Part shown: positions 25,313-36,663 of the stretch, in pieces
How positions within the stretch are numbered: position 1 is the first letter of the stretch
How the letters are laid out: each line of letters starts with the position of its first letter
Assembly (NCBI GenBank): GCA_037893245.1
Contig: JBAIAA010000446.1
Span: 310,001-374,000, forward strand
Length of the DNA: 64,000 bases
Reading direction: 5' to 3'
DNA from: Crossaster papposus
Taxonomy: Eukaryota > Echinodermata > Asteroidea > Velatida > Solasteridae
The notes under the pieces: generated by a model
Told to the model about the DNA's origin: nothing
Databases searched by the model: none
The model's input: only the letters and a program-made list of their open reading frames with translations
Translations under genes and position numbers: made by a program

Positions 25313-27276
25313 CCATATTTATGCAAAGCAAGATGCTGGTTCGATAGATCATTCTGCACCCAGCATTTTTATCATTCAATTTCCTAACACAATGTTAACG
25401 AAATAAGAACTAGGCCAATTTTTAGTTTGATTGAGATTCACAGAAACCCAACGCTGCCCTCATAATTATCATCCGGAGCATTTCCGTCAGGTTTACTCCC
25501 ACAACGGGATATCCTCGTTACTAGACACCCAACAAATCTTATTCATGGATGATAATTAACTGTGACACAAAAATGAAGACCAAAATTGATTCATCGTCGG
25601 CAATTTAGAACAATTTATAAACGAAAACCACAGTGTGACAAGAAACACTTATGGATGGGCGTTAGTGTCAATATCCTTTGGGTAACTTCATTCATTGTCT
25701 CTAATGATGAAAGTGTATTCCTATTTCCTTAAAGAATAAATCTTTAAATAGTTTGTTATGACGTCAATGATTCTTTACATGATAAAAAGGGCATTGGTGT
25801 GAAATGACCCAAGTCTAGTGCCTGAACTCTTTCATTGGTTGTTGCGGTGTGTAATTATACACACGGTACTTAAACTTAATTAGTAAGCTTTCCTGTACGT
25901 TGATAGAAACCATGGGGCGGGGTAGGGGCCAGGGTGGTGGCGGAATGGGCGTGGCCAGTGCTTGGATACACTGGGAATGCTGTGGTTAAGGGTGGAGTAA
26001 TAAATTAAAGGAGGGGCCACCAGTTTGGGGTAGGATTAATTGCTTGGTTAATTAGGTGAAATAAAGTCAGTAATTGCTATAATTAATGTAATTAAATAAA
26101 AGCAAGGGTTTGCCCAACAGCGCACATACATATTGCAACTTTGAAGCCTGAAAAATTCCGGAGAAAAGAAAACGACAAAAAAACACAGAATTATTACCTA
26201 AAATCAGACAGAAAAAGTGGCTATGTAGAATTGCATACCAAATTTGTTCTTATAACATGTTGATGCATAGTGGGCCCGACTTCATTTTACCAAGTTGACT
26301 AAACAGTGTCATCCTAAAATTACCAGGCAATGAAGTGTGCGAGACAAGGTACGCATGTTCCATGCGAGAACAACGTGTGTCTGTTATTGCGGCCTATCGT
26401 TTGCTAATGGCTGATAGTTGTACGTGTGGTCGGAAGGCACGACATCCAATGACGTATAATGCCGCTTCCCTTAAACTTGGTGGCACACAAGGCCACCGTA
26501 TGGTGGAAGTAATCGTGAATCATATCAATTAAATATTGTTGGAAATCTTGAGGCTGAGTTGTGTTCTCGTCAATCATGATTCGTATCACCAGACAGGTCA
26601 TAAATACCTTGAGGAGAATCTTAGACAGGTTATATCAATAGCCTGTCACTCGACGCTAGATAAACTCGGTTACAAATCTTAATCAGGGGCAAATTTTTAC
26701 TCAGCAGAAGAACAAGAATTAGCATAAGCATTCTTCCTTGGTAAAAACAGGGTTACAAATTATCTGTTCGGGTGACAAATGTATACATTGTTTGTCCCCA
26801 ACAGACAAGGACGGACATCCAGGAACCTGTGATGTGTCATATCTCCGAGTTGTCAGACCCATGTTCATGGCTCTATAGTTTGCAGTACTGAATGGTAGCA
26901 CATTTATGTGTCATTTATATGATAGATGACAACACACGGGTTAATGAGAGATGGCTTCACCAGATGACACAATGTCACCCTTACCCAGACATGAATACAG
27001 AGCATTAATACAAATGAGACGTGATATCTCACTCGATATACGATCGCAGCGCCTAATAACAGCATTATACCAGGGCTCGTTCAGATGGTTCCTGCACACA
27101 CAGATTATAATCAGTTTGACAAATGCGTAGTGAACGGACTGCACGTAGGACCACACAGATATACGTGCTACAATGGCATTATCTAGCCGGTAGACAGTTA
27201 CTATCGTGCGATATGACTGAGTAGTCTTGGTATTAATCACTTGTTCTGGAATATCTTCCACTTATGAACTACCGAG

Positions 27277-30200
27277 ATGGAAAGAAACAACTCCACGCCT
27301 TCTGTTATTGATGGAACCAATTCGCCAAATCTGGGTGCGTCTTCAGGAGGTAGGTTTATATGTACATACATACAAAACAACCTTTGTTATTAAACCTAAA
27401 AACGTAAACAGACATCTAGCTCTCGAGGAGTTTCAGATTAATGCTTATTTAGTATTTTAGTCAACCGAGCTATAATGTAATTTGGAGACATATAATTTGC
27501 GTAGGTTGTTGATAAACTTAACGAGAAAGCGGTCAGCCCTAACTAAGAACATGAGCATAATTTCGTCGTGTAAAACTCGTGCGACGCCAAATAGAAGTCA
27601 AAGCGCCTCGCTAGAATTGGGTCCACATTGGCCCATGACAATTCTTGACGTGTCCCAAAATATGGTGTTGAAACCGGTATTAGCTTCGTGTTTTATTAAC
27701 ACAGTTTTAAAAGACATTGTTAGTCTTGTCATATTGTTTGAAATAATAGGCCTACTTACGGTACACGTGTTTTGTAACACTTTATTGGTCGTCTAAGTGG
27801 GTAATTGGAGTGTTTGTTTGTTTGTTTGTTTTTCGAATAATTCCGGGTAACTGTATTTACAGATGATCATGTGCACCGATCGAATCGAAACAACTACCTC
27901 GTAATAACACTCTTTAGAACAACATATCCGTGGCTCTTAATTAGTTGTATTTGTCTTGTCATCCAATGCCAGCTGAGCGAAAATGAAAGAGAAACATGTC
28001 AGGGATCAAATGTCGGTGAATGAAAAGTCTTCTGAAAAACTAAGACGACCGTTGTTTATTTTTCCTACTGAATGGACAGGTCAAATCTCAAAAAGAGGAA
28101 GATATCACTCAATAATTTTGGCCTTTTTTAATACGTGTTCGTGCAAATGCGTGTAAAGGGAAATGTTGCATTTCAACTCCATGTCGATATTTCACATGTG
28201 GTTAGTTAATTAAAATCTCAAAGAAAAAAAGAAAAAAAGTACAACGGATGTGTTACCAAGAGATACAACTTCCGCACATTGGCGTAGAGGGGGCGTGTGC
28301 ATGCGCCTATGTGATGTGCGCAGGGAGCCAGCGACGATGCTTATCTGGTTTATTAACCGCCTACATCCTCGTTGGAGATCCAGCGAAGGCCAAAACGGCG
28401 CCCATGTCGACCTTTTGTTGTATTTATAAACTTATAAATGGCCGCCACGTTTAAAGCAACGGACAATAGGGAAGGGTAATAAGGGTGTGGTAGGTTTGTT
28501 CTATCCAAATATACATGTACAACTTATGTTTTACCTTCTGGGAATACTAATGTTATCAAATTATGTTAACCCTTCGTGTGCGTTAATGACAATTTGTAGT
28601 TCAACACATACATGTACGTGAACCACATAACGATCGAGGATCGATATTGTGTTTCCCTTTATTTCTATGCTATACCCAAACCCCATTGCCTAGCGCTTGC
28701 CCCAACGATCGAGGACAGAATTTTGCCATTCATACCGTCGACCGAGGGGCTTTTGTTCCATTTGTGCTCTTTTGTGTCTCGACCCTCGATCGTTATGTGG
28801 TGCAAGAGCAACGTATGTTTACCCTTCTAGGAATACTAATGTTATCAAATTATGTTAACCCTTCGTGTGTGTTAATGACGATTTGTAGTTCAACACCACG
28901 TCCGTCCGTGTCAGGAATGACGCTAGACAAGTTCAGTTTTAGTTTAAAGTCCAAAGATCAACTTCCTGCTATTTGTGACACTCCAAAAAAAGTATGGCGG
29001 TACAAATAATCATTTTAAACCCACTGACAAGGTAAAATAAAATGGAATTATTATAATAAAAATCAATAAAAATCGGGGAAAGGCTTTCAAAGACACTAGA
29101 TGTCGCTTTAAACGATAGTTTTTTAATAGTTTTTTAAGTACAAAGCAAAATCTAAACTATTCACTGGTCTTTTTAGTTACAGCCTGTCGCAAATTTGAGA
29201 GCATAGGCGCTCCATATCCGAAAACAAAACAACCGGGGTTTCGTTTTCATTGAAGTCAATGTTATGCATATATATGTACGGTGCTTCCCTGTTCCTTTTA
29301 TTACAGAGAACTTCTTCGATGCGAATATGTCCACCTTGCTTTACGCATCGGCTGGAGCCATCATCGTTATTTGTGTCTTCATTCATGGATGTATCTTCTA
29401 TCGAAGATGGTGAGTTTAGGACAATAGACGTTGCATATTATGAAGCATATAGGGAAATATGATTGAATAATTGCACATCGCCTCAAAACTATGAAATTAA
29501 GACACACCATTCGTGCTGTAAATAATGGTTAAAGAATGGCTTGCTTCAAAAACAGTCATAAAAACACAGTACAGGTTCATCCCTGTGTGCAAGGGATGAG
29601 CAAGAGTTATGTGGAGGATGACATATAAAAGAGGGCGCTGTTTCTTCCATCGGTTCCCGTTATTTGTTGGCAAAATGAACAATTTAATGCAATTTCCTCC
29701 CATTTCTTTTTGAAAGATGCACCGCCGTCAATATCCACGACTATTGAAGTACTTTCTAAGATCTTTTCAAAAATAATGAAGGCCTCTTCATTTTCAACGT
29801 TTTTTCACATACTGTTTTCACTAATAATTATCGGCGTCTTCTAAACCAACATTGACGGGAGGTGGGGGTGGGGGGAGGGGAGGTGGGGGGTGGAGGGGGG
29901 GGGGGGGGAGGGGGGGGGGGGGAGGGGGCGTCTAATCAAATTAAGCTTTTAACTGAAAACGTTTGAATCATGATTTGAATATCAACATAGAATGACAACA
30001 TTTTCATGTCGTGGCAAAACTATGTTCACCGGAAAAAAGGGTTGCCCGCACTTTGTAGGCTTAGTTTGCTTGAATATCATGCGGTTTAACCTTTGATTGT
30101 AGGTAATTCTAAACCGATCTTTACACCCAGGCTTCGCTCTTTTTGGCACACGATGGTTACAAAGACCGCAAATTTCCGATGCTAGCTGGAACATGGTCAA

Positions 30201-33200
30201 GAAACATGGATTTGAACCGATGCCCAGAGTGGCACATGTCCTATCGTCCTATCAGGGAAGGGATGGACTTTCATGGGTTAAGGTTTATCAAATAAGAAAC
30301 AGGTTCTTTTTACTTGTTTCTGCAACATGAAAACTATATGGCCCGATATTTCAACATAATAAAACATCTTCCCTCTCTCGCCCCTTCCCTATCTCTCACA
30401 ACTGACACTGCTTTAAGATACTTGAATCTTAATACTTCAATATACTACGATAAAGCTAAATACCTGATCTGCCCATACAATCCACGGTAGATCTTTTCCT
30501 CTCTCGCCCCTTCCCTATCTTTCACAACTGACACTGCTTTAAGATACTTGAATCTTAATACTTTAATATACTACGACAGAGCTAAATACTTGATCTGCCC
30601 ATACAATCCACGGTAGATCTTTTCCTCTCTCGCCCCTTCCCTATCTCTCACAACTGACACTGCTTTAAGTTATTTGAATCTTAATACTTCAATATACTAC
30701 GATAAAGCTAAATACTTGATCTGCCCATACAATCAACGGTAGATCTTTTCCTATCTCGCCCCTTCCCTATCTCTCACAACTGACACTGCTTTAAGTTACT
30801 TGAATCTTAATACTTCAATATACTACGATAAAGCTAAATACTTGATCTGCCCATACAATCAACGGTAGATTTGTAATTAACGCCAAACCAGAACCCATCT
30901 CAATAAGGGCGGGAGACACGTCCCTGGATATAGCTTTGATTGTAATCAACTTTGAAAGTTTTAACGCGAGTTTCCTTTCACGGGCGGGGGAACATGGACG
31001 CTGTATTTCCCCCGGATTTGCCAAATTACGGCTAATAAAAAAATGCTGACCAGAGGAATGAAATAAATACACCTGTAACTAACCACAGGTCAAAGTTATA
31101 AAAAGGCATTTATATTGTCTAGTATAGTGGTACACTAAGCCGTCTAACACAACAAGAATACGTTGCTTTATTTGTCTGGTCTCTCGTAACACGCCGAGTG
31201 TAAGCGCGCTATACGCTCAGTTTACTAAGACATCCTTCCACATTATGTACAGAATTGTGGTTGAGTCCTGTTCTCGTGTATTTAAATACTTTCATGTTTC
31301 TGCATTCAGGAGGAGGCGCAGACGTACTACTAACGGAGAAGACAAGGAGACGGGATGGAGTTCCAAGAGGATGGGGGATAAAGCCAAGGTGGCGGGAAGC
31401 TCCCACGAAAACTCTGTCGTCAGCTGTTCGGCGGAGAGCGATCAACGGTCCAGATCCGACTCCATTAAGCTCCTGCAAGAGGCCAAGTCCTCCACCAAGT
31501 CTCTTCTGGACCAAGACCTCAACGAGAGACGCCGGTCCTCCTCCATCAGAATCAAGGTGCTACCCCCTCCTGTGATTATCCGGAGCACAAGCGGACCAAT
31601 CCAGTCTACCCAACGACCAAGCGAAGAGAGTCACCATGAGGACTCTAAAAGGGGGTCTGATCCCCAACCAGCGAAAGTTGCTCTTATCGCCGAACTGGCA
31701 GGGCTGGAGTCCAAAAAAACTCCCAAAATATATATCGCTGACGGATCGGATGCATCCAGGCCAAGCTATGACACTGGTAAAATACCCAATGATGTGAATT
31801 CATCCTGCTATGAACAGATATGTAGTAGCACGAGCAATATAGGCTCTGTGCCAAAGGCCAACAATCTCGACAGGTCACAAAGCGGCAGCAACAGAAGTGT
31901 GCCTGCGATTATCCAGACACAACCAAGCGAGGAAAAGTATGATCATCTGGAGCCCAGGGACCCGATTAAACGCGCCACCGTAACTCGGCAGAACAAGAAC
32001 AACCCTGATGTAAACAAACAGAAAAGGAGATCCTACAGTTTCGACAACGCACCTGCTTTTGAGGCTTCCCCGGATCTTAAACCTCACTGGAACACTCTAG
32101 GCTTGGTTCGAAATCGTAGTGCAAGCGAGAGCCGGCCAGTTCCGAAATCTGTAAAACTCCAATTGGGTACATCGAACCCAGACCCTGTGTACTTCACACT
32201 GGAGCCCGGTCCAGACATCGATCCTCACTCCAGAAACGACAAAGGGTACCGCACACTCCCCCCTAATAAGACAGCTGAGCAGCCAACCGGCCCAATAAAG
32301 AGAAAGTTTACCATCAACGCGCTCTTCTCGAGAAAGAGCAGGAAGACAGAAAAGAAAAAAGACAAGTATGGGGCTCAAACGCCGCCTAGTTCTCCGGGTA
32401 AAAGCAGCATCGATCAAAACCAACAAGCCATCTACGAAGAGCCAAAGGGCGTCCAGGGATCTGACCCGTCCGACCTTCAGGAATACTCCACCGTGAATCC
32501 AGACAATCAAGTAGGTGTCGGAGAAGATCGTGGAGAAAAATCCGACAGCAGAAGCCCCTCTAAAAGCAAACCTAGCTTCCTGAATCCCTTCCATAAAAGT
32601 CGAAGCAAAAGCAAAAGTTTCTCGACGAAGACGACCCCCCGGAAGGGACCGACGAGGAATGTCTGCGATGATCTGAACGACGCATATGAAGTACTGCAGA
32701 TTCCAATGGGGGCTTTAGCGACCACTGGTGGACCAGTGTATGACACTCCAGAAACGGACTTGCCTTCCAACCAAGCGGCATCGAAGAAATTACCGGTCAT
32801 TGGAACGACTAGCACCGGGGCTCCGCTGAAGCAGTACCGATCAGACTCGGCACGTAGAGAGCTTCCAAACCCTCCGAACGAATACGACGTCATAGAAAGA
32901 GGTGCCTTCCCACCCCTAAGATCCGTCTCAAGGTCTAAATCTGCCAAACCCAACCCCAGAAGTGACTCGACTAAACCACCAGTCAAATACGACATTCCCA
33001 TGGTTCCAGATCGACTCAGAGCCATCGATTTGTCCAGGCGCTCCTCGTCGCCAGAAACAGCACGGCACGACTCGAATCAGGTCTACGATATGTTGAACCC
33101 GATAACCATGGTAATGCAAAGATCCACAGATATTAAAAAAGAAAAGCCTGGAGTCGGCCCCAAGCCAAACTCCCTCCGCGGACTGCCGAGAGGCTCAGAA

Positions 33201-33488
33201 TACGAACTTCTCTATTCGGGTCGGTTGTCCCGACACGGTTCTTTTCTTGACCGACCTAAACCCAAATTAGCTCCTCGCCCATTACTGAGGTCCAATTCTC
33301 TCGGCAAACTCCGGAAGGTCAGTCCCGAGATTTCGCCCAAACCATCACAAAACCGTAACATAAAATCTAGTAAACCATCAAAAGGGAAGCCGGTGATATC
33401 GCCTAAACCTAGCCCATCGCAAGAAGCCAAGACGCCTGATCCTGTCTACTTCACCTTGGATCCAAACTCAGCTTCAGAAACTAAATAA
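27277..33488 (+). CDS. Gene C: transmembrane protein with very large polytyrosine tail (short-ectodomain model)
   Basis: The model has exons 27277-27349 (N-terminus), 29307-29409 (transmembrane) and 31310-33488 (tail); phases 1 and 2 match and give 784 aa. The N-terminus reads MERNNSTPSVIDGTNSPNL and is Asn/Ser/Thr-rich like a receptor linker. The helix STLLYASAGAIIVICVFIHGCIF is followed by YRRWRRRRR, so the C-terminus should face the cytoplasm. An in-frame TGA at 27265 and a purine-rich context (GAGATGG) support the Met at 27277 as a start. No cleavable signal or MAM domain is present in this model. The transmembrane and tail exons are firm. The first exon is not: it could be a linker exon entered at 27277, and the true ectodomain could be missed, or borrowed from gene B by alternative splicing, because gene B's linker exon is also phase 1. 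The likely role is a surface protein or adaptor with a phosphotyrosine scaffold. Confidence 0.5.
28521..28607. repeat. Left copy of ~87-bp direct repeat flanking MITE copy 2
   Basis: The segment around GAATACTAATGTTATCAAAT recurs at 28810-28896 with only a few differences. The two copies bracket MITE copy 2. Confidence 0.9.
28624..28799. mobile_element. MITE copy 2 (176 bp)
   Basis: Perfect 16-bp terminal inverted repeats, CACATAACGATCGAGG and its complement. It has the same length as copy 1 and a closely similar interior. It lies in the gene C intron between the candidate first exon and the transmembrane exon. Confidence 0.85.
28810..28896. repeat. Right copy of ~87-bp direct repeat flanking MITE copy 2
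   Basis: Matches 28521-28607. It is far too long for a transposition target-site duplication. Confidence 0.9.
29307..29409 (+). CDS. Gene C transmembrane exon
   Basis: Acceptor CTTTTATTACAG and donor GTGAGT bound a 103-nt exon entered in phase 1 and left in phase 2, exactly as in the transmembrane exons of genes B (18250-18343) and D (45474-45570). All three begin by completing a Glu codon if preceded by G. All three end the helix with His-[Cys/Gly]-x-Ile-[Trp/Phe] before basic residues (VHCCIW, IHCLIW, IHGCIF). This is good evidence for common descent. Confidence 0.8.
29857..29929 (+). repeat. Long G-rich tract in gene C intron
   Basis: About 73 bases of G runs broken by single A or T bases, with many runs of at least four G. 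This is a strong potential G-quadruplex on the coding strand between the transmembrane and tail exons. Confidence 0.9.
30371..30876. repeat. 126-bp tandem repeat, 4 copies, in gene C intron
   Basis: CTCGCCCCTTCCCTATCT recurs at 30377, 30503, 30629 and 30755, an exact 126-bp period. Copies differ by only a few substitutions, so the expansion is recent. Confidence 0.95.
31310..33488 (+). CDS. Gene C tail exon: 726-residue cytoplasmic polytyrosine scaffold
   Basis: Acceptor TTCTGCATTCAG is followed by one phase-2 base and an uninterrupted frame to TAA at 33486-33488. It starts with five Arg residues. The tail is Ser/Pro/Lys-rich and disordered in character, with YEQI, YDHL, YFTLEP, YRTL, YEEP, YSTV, YEVL, YDTP, YDVI, YDIP, YDML, YELL and a final YFTLDP. 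Two of these sit in an identical PDPVYFTL context (near 32190 and 33447), suggesting an internal duplication. Basic RS-type stretches (SRSKSKS, SVSRSKS), RSNSL and SPKPS repeats suggest basophilic and proline-directed kinase sites and SH3 ligands. YDTP, YDIP and YEEP match the Crk/Nck-type YxxP consensus. There is no catalytic domain. Long minus-strand ORFs opposite this exon are shadows. Confidence 0.85.
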
Positions 33489-35290
33489 AGAACATCTCTT
33501 GGACCTCCTTGGTCATAAAATGATCTGGAGTTTAGATGTCAATGATTACCAAGACACAATAAAACGGGATTTTGTGGAGAGCTTAGGGATTGTATATGGT
33601 GGTTATTTGGCCAAATAGAGCAAACACAAATGACCTCACAATGTGCACAAAAGTTTGCCAGACATCTCGCAGTAAAAGGAACTTTTGCTTGACAAGCTTA
33701 AAGGCCTAGCATCATCATAACTATACCATTTGTTGGCGACAATAAACACTAAAAACCTAATGACCGAAAGTGATACCAAACTCTGAACTGTAAGGTAAGG
33801 TCAAAGGACAGTACTCATAAGGCAGGGATCGCTATTTCCCTGATGTTGTTGCTATTTATAGGGACACATCCGTGTGACCCTTGCCTTATAAACAAAAGAA
33901 GGAAGTACTTAGATTTTTGTATAATACTTATTGTGATAATAATGTTTACTCAGTAAGCATGCTGCTTTCAGGGGCATGCTTTTTGTGACAAATTAAATGG
34001 ACTGCTGGTAACCAGTTAAATATTTTAGCTGTGCAGAGGCAAAATAATTAGCCTATGGGGAATTTTAACCAAGAACGGTTTTATACAGCACATAAAGTAG
34101 GATAATTATAATAATAATTTGGGAGGCTAATCATCCTTACTCGCAGCTGGGATGAAGAATTGCGAAGGACGCAAATTGTTTGCAAGTATGCGTTATACTA
34201 TGCATCGGAATGAATTTACTAATAGAGAACATATTACAATAGTAATTTGTCCAACGAGAAACAAATTATATTGATAGCATAAACTAGCGGATTACTAAAG
34301 TATTGAATAGTTATATTATTGTGCCTTCATTATAAACAAAATATCGCAGTTTTGTAATTTGGATCTTGTAGCACATGCCTCGTATGTTGACTGTGACATT
34401 AATTCAGTTATCAATTTCCTCGTGTGTTTATTAATGTAGATAAATACAATTAAAATATAACGGGAAGCTGTCTAAATAAAACAAACGGACTTAAATGTTA
34501 TCCTCAACTTCACTTAAATCTTGACAAAAACAAATGGAAATCTTTAAAGCGGCGTTTATTGTGCCATATGCAAGATTAATTCTTATCAATCAACAGTGGA
34601 ATATAGTTCAGATTTCTGACTTTCTGTAACATAATAAACGGGACATTTTTCATCGGAGTGAGGGTAATGTGGATGTACAGTAAGCATTATTTGGTTATTT
34701 TCGTTTCTATTGTTCTTTTGTGTAAATTAAAGGAAACCAATACAAACAAACGTAACCCATATTTTCCCGGACGGTACTTTATATCGACTAACGGTTATTT
34801 GACAATAATTATTTGCCAAAAGTTACGCAGATGTTTAATGTGCATGAAGTATGTACAAGAATTAGGTTTATTGTTAACAATGCGGTTTTCCCTGACTGTA
34901 CATAGAAAATCTGTAAAAATGAAAACAATTTGCTTTATTAAAAGCCAAAAGTTATTATAGTGTATATATTTATATAATTGTTTTGCAATGTCAGTCAATT
35001 TCGCGTTAGTTCAGTTACTGATTTTTGGGGGGTTGTGAAAGTTCAGATATGCTGAAATATGAATATGTATTGGATTAAACGTTTATTTTTGTCTCAAATA
35101 ATATTTTGTTTTCTCCAAATCAAATTGCAATATAATGTCTTGAGAAACAAACCAGTTAGTATCCATTAATATTATAATCATACGTACATAAAATATCTCA
35201 GCCAAGATACTAAATAGAGTGGTTCAAATTTGATCGAAACTCACGAAGTATCGCAACGGAAGAAGACGGGGTGATAGACCTACAAAGGTT
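33489..35290. other. Gene C 3' flank, AT-rich, no clear gene
   Basis: Very AT-rich sequence with scattered ORFs. One, from about 34667, starts MWMYSKHYLVIFVSIVLLC, a signal-like N-terminus, but its codons are AT-driven and I see no donor or homologous exon, so I do not call a gene. Confidence 0.5.
33558..33563 (+). promoter_or_regulatory. Candidate polyadenylation signal of gene C
   Basis: AATAAA 70 bp after the gene C stop codon; a second lies near 33740. Confidence 0.5.
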
Positions 35291-35536
35291 ATGGTTGGCG
35301 TGGTACTAGCAAATAGATTTGTCACAGTCGACCGCTTCGTCGAGTGCAATATATTTTTAATTGGTATTTATTTATTATTCCTATTAATTTGTTTTATGTG
35401 GAAATTAGAAATGAAAGGGTGCAGAAAACCAGATGACAATAGGGGCATTGTTCGCGATACTAAATATACAAGCATTTCCGAGTTACAAGATAATATCCAA
35501 CATCGGCATTTCATTTGTAATACTCAACATGGATGA
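35291..35536 (+). CDS. Small single-pass membrane ORF with YTSI motif (hypothetical)
   Basis: ATG in a fair context (GGTTATGG) opens 81 codons to a TGA. The peptide has one strong hydrophobic segment (about residues 21-37, IFLIGIYLLFLLICFMW) followed by Lys/Arg and a short tail containing KYTSISELQD. That makes a type III-like membrane protein with a YxxI site, resembling in miniature the receptor tails on either side. I do not recognise it. It could be a chance ORF in AT-rich DNA or an exon of a larger gene. Confidence 0.3.
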   Translation: MVGVVLANRFVTVDRFVECNIFLIGIYLLFLLICFMWKLEMKGCRKPDDNRGIVRDTKYTSISELQDNIQHRHFICNTQHG

Positions 35537-36406
35537 TTTAATGGTCCACGCCCATTTGGAAGTTTGAGAAATACAAACGTAAAAGCCATTTAAGTCGAAG
35601 GTGGAGACAAGGTTCAAAGTTGAATATAAACACAGAAAGCACCCTGCCAAACCTATGCGTGCTTGCGGTTTAGGCTCAGGGAACTAGACTTGGCAAAAGT
35701 ATCATTATTCGTTAATCTAATTACATACCGTCACTTGAAAAAAAATTAAAAAAAATCTGGCTGGATAATTAGCGTACAGGACATTACACGGAACATTGAG
35801 CGCATCAAGGCCCCTAAAACTTAATCGAATGAATCGATAAAATACCAGGAATTGAATGCTTGACATTTGTTATCATTGGGCTCCTCCCATTGCCATGTCA
35901 ACACATCGTTTCTCGTTTTCCTTCCGATTAGTGGGGGCCTACAACATTGCAAAGATGTCCCTCCAAGCCAAGCTAAGCCACCCCCTCCCCACTCCGAAGA
36001 ACTGCGTCTGCGAACCAAACGCGCGCGCTTATAGCCCGCTATCGTAAGCGTCCAAACCTATATAGAACAGCGTGAAACCGCACAAATGACCAGTTTACGA
36101 AAAGGACTAACATACGGCACTTACTACATTTAACGTACAGCGTGTGATTAGACTTCAGACTTCCAACGATAGTGATCATTTAACTAGAGTAAGTACTTGA
36201 TTTAACATAAATAACCAGTCTAGATAAAGTTTGTTGAGAGGGTATACCACATTTCTCACATTTCAAAAAATGACATAGAATGTATTGTTGTCTTTGGGGC
36301 CATTAATTGATACAGCTTTTTTTTCTGTGTTCTTTTATAGTACTAAATTAGGCGTCCTTCTAAAGCTTACATATTGTTTGAACGATCTTTTTTTTCCGCT
36401 GGATAG

Positions 36407-36663
36407 ACTCAAGACGGTTGGATAGTCTCACGGCGATGTTCACACCAAAGTGGATAGTTGCCATTTCCGTAGCAAGCACCCTCGCAGTCTGCGTAATGAT
36501 AGTTGGTCTGTGTATATACATATGGGCCCTGAATACCACCACGGTGACGACTGACGACCGAGTTCTAGCAACTAGGACGAGGGGTGGCGCTGTGCAGCCT
36601 GCCCGTAACAACAGGACTGAAAATAGAAGAACGCGGAATGGCCTCGCTGCTGTTGTGACATGA
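36407..36663 (+). CDS. Small transmembrane ORF or terminal exon (hypothetical)
   Basis: A pyrimidine-rich acceptor (GATCTTTTTTTTCCGCTGGATAG) precedes an open frame entered in phase 1 at 36407, the phase used by the family's transmembrane exons. An internal ATG at 36436 could instead start a 75-aa protein. The peptide has one clean helix (WIVAISVASTLAVCVMIVGLC) followed by YIWALNTTT and an Arg/Thr-rich segment to a TGA at 36661-36663. There is no tyrosine-rich tail. It may be a short-tailed family member, a relic, or an independent small membrane protein. No 5' exons were found. Confidence 0.35.

Larger units (their letters stand above)
19918..27276. other. Region between genes B and C, mostly non-coding
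   Basis: About 7.3 kb that includes the 3' UTR of gene B and the upstream region of gene C. It holds C tracts, one MAM-like candidate exon (22653-22826), a weak retroelement-like ORF on the minus strand, a MITE copy, a SINE body and a 36-bp triplication. I searched for a signal-peptide exon followed by MAM exons like those of genes B, D and E and did not find a convincing set. Confidence 0.5.

Noticed and set aside
28612..29009. Forward ORFs of 72 and 120 codons
   Set aside because: They cover MITE copy 2 and its flanking direct repeat.
32097..33025. Minus-strand ORFs of 165 and 172 codons
   Set aside because: They lie opposite the gene C tail exon and mirror its biased codon composition; no domain or splice context.
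34658..34960. 100-codon ORF with hydrophobic N-terminus
   Set aside because: Composition is that of AT-rich DNA, no splice partner or homologous exon is visible, and the reverse strand is also open.
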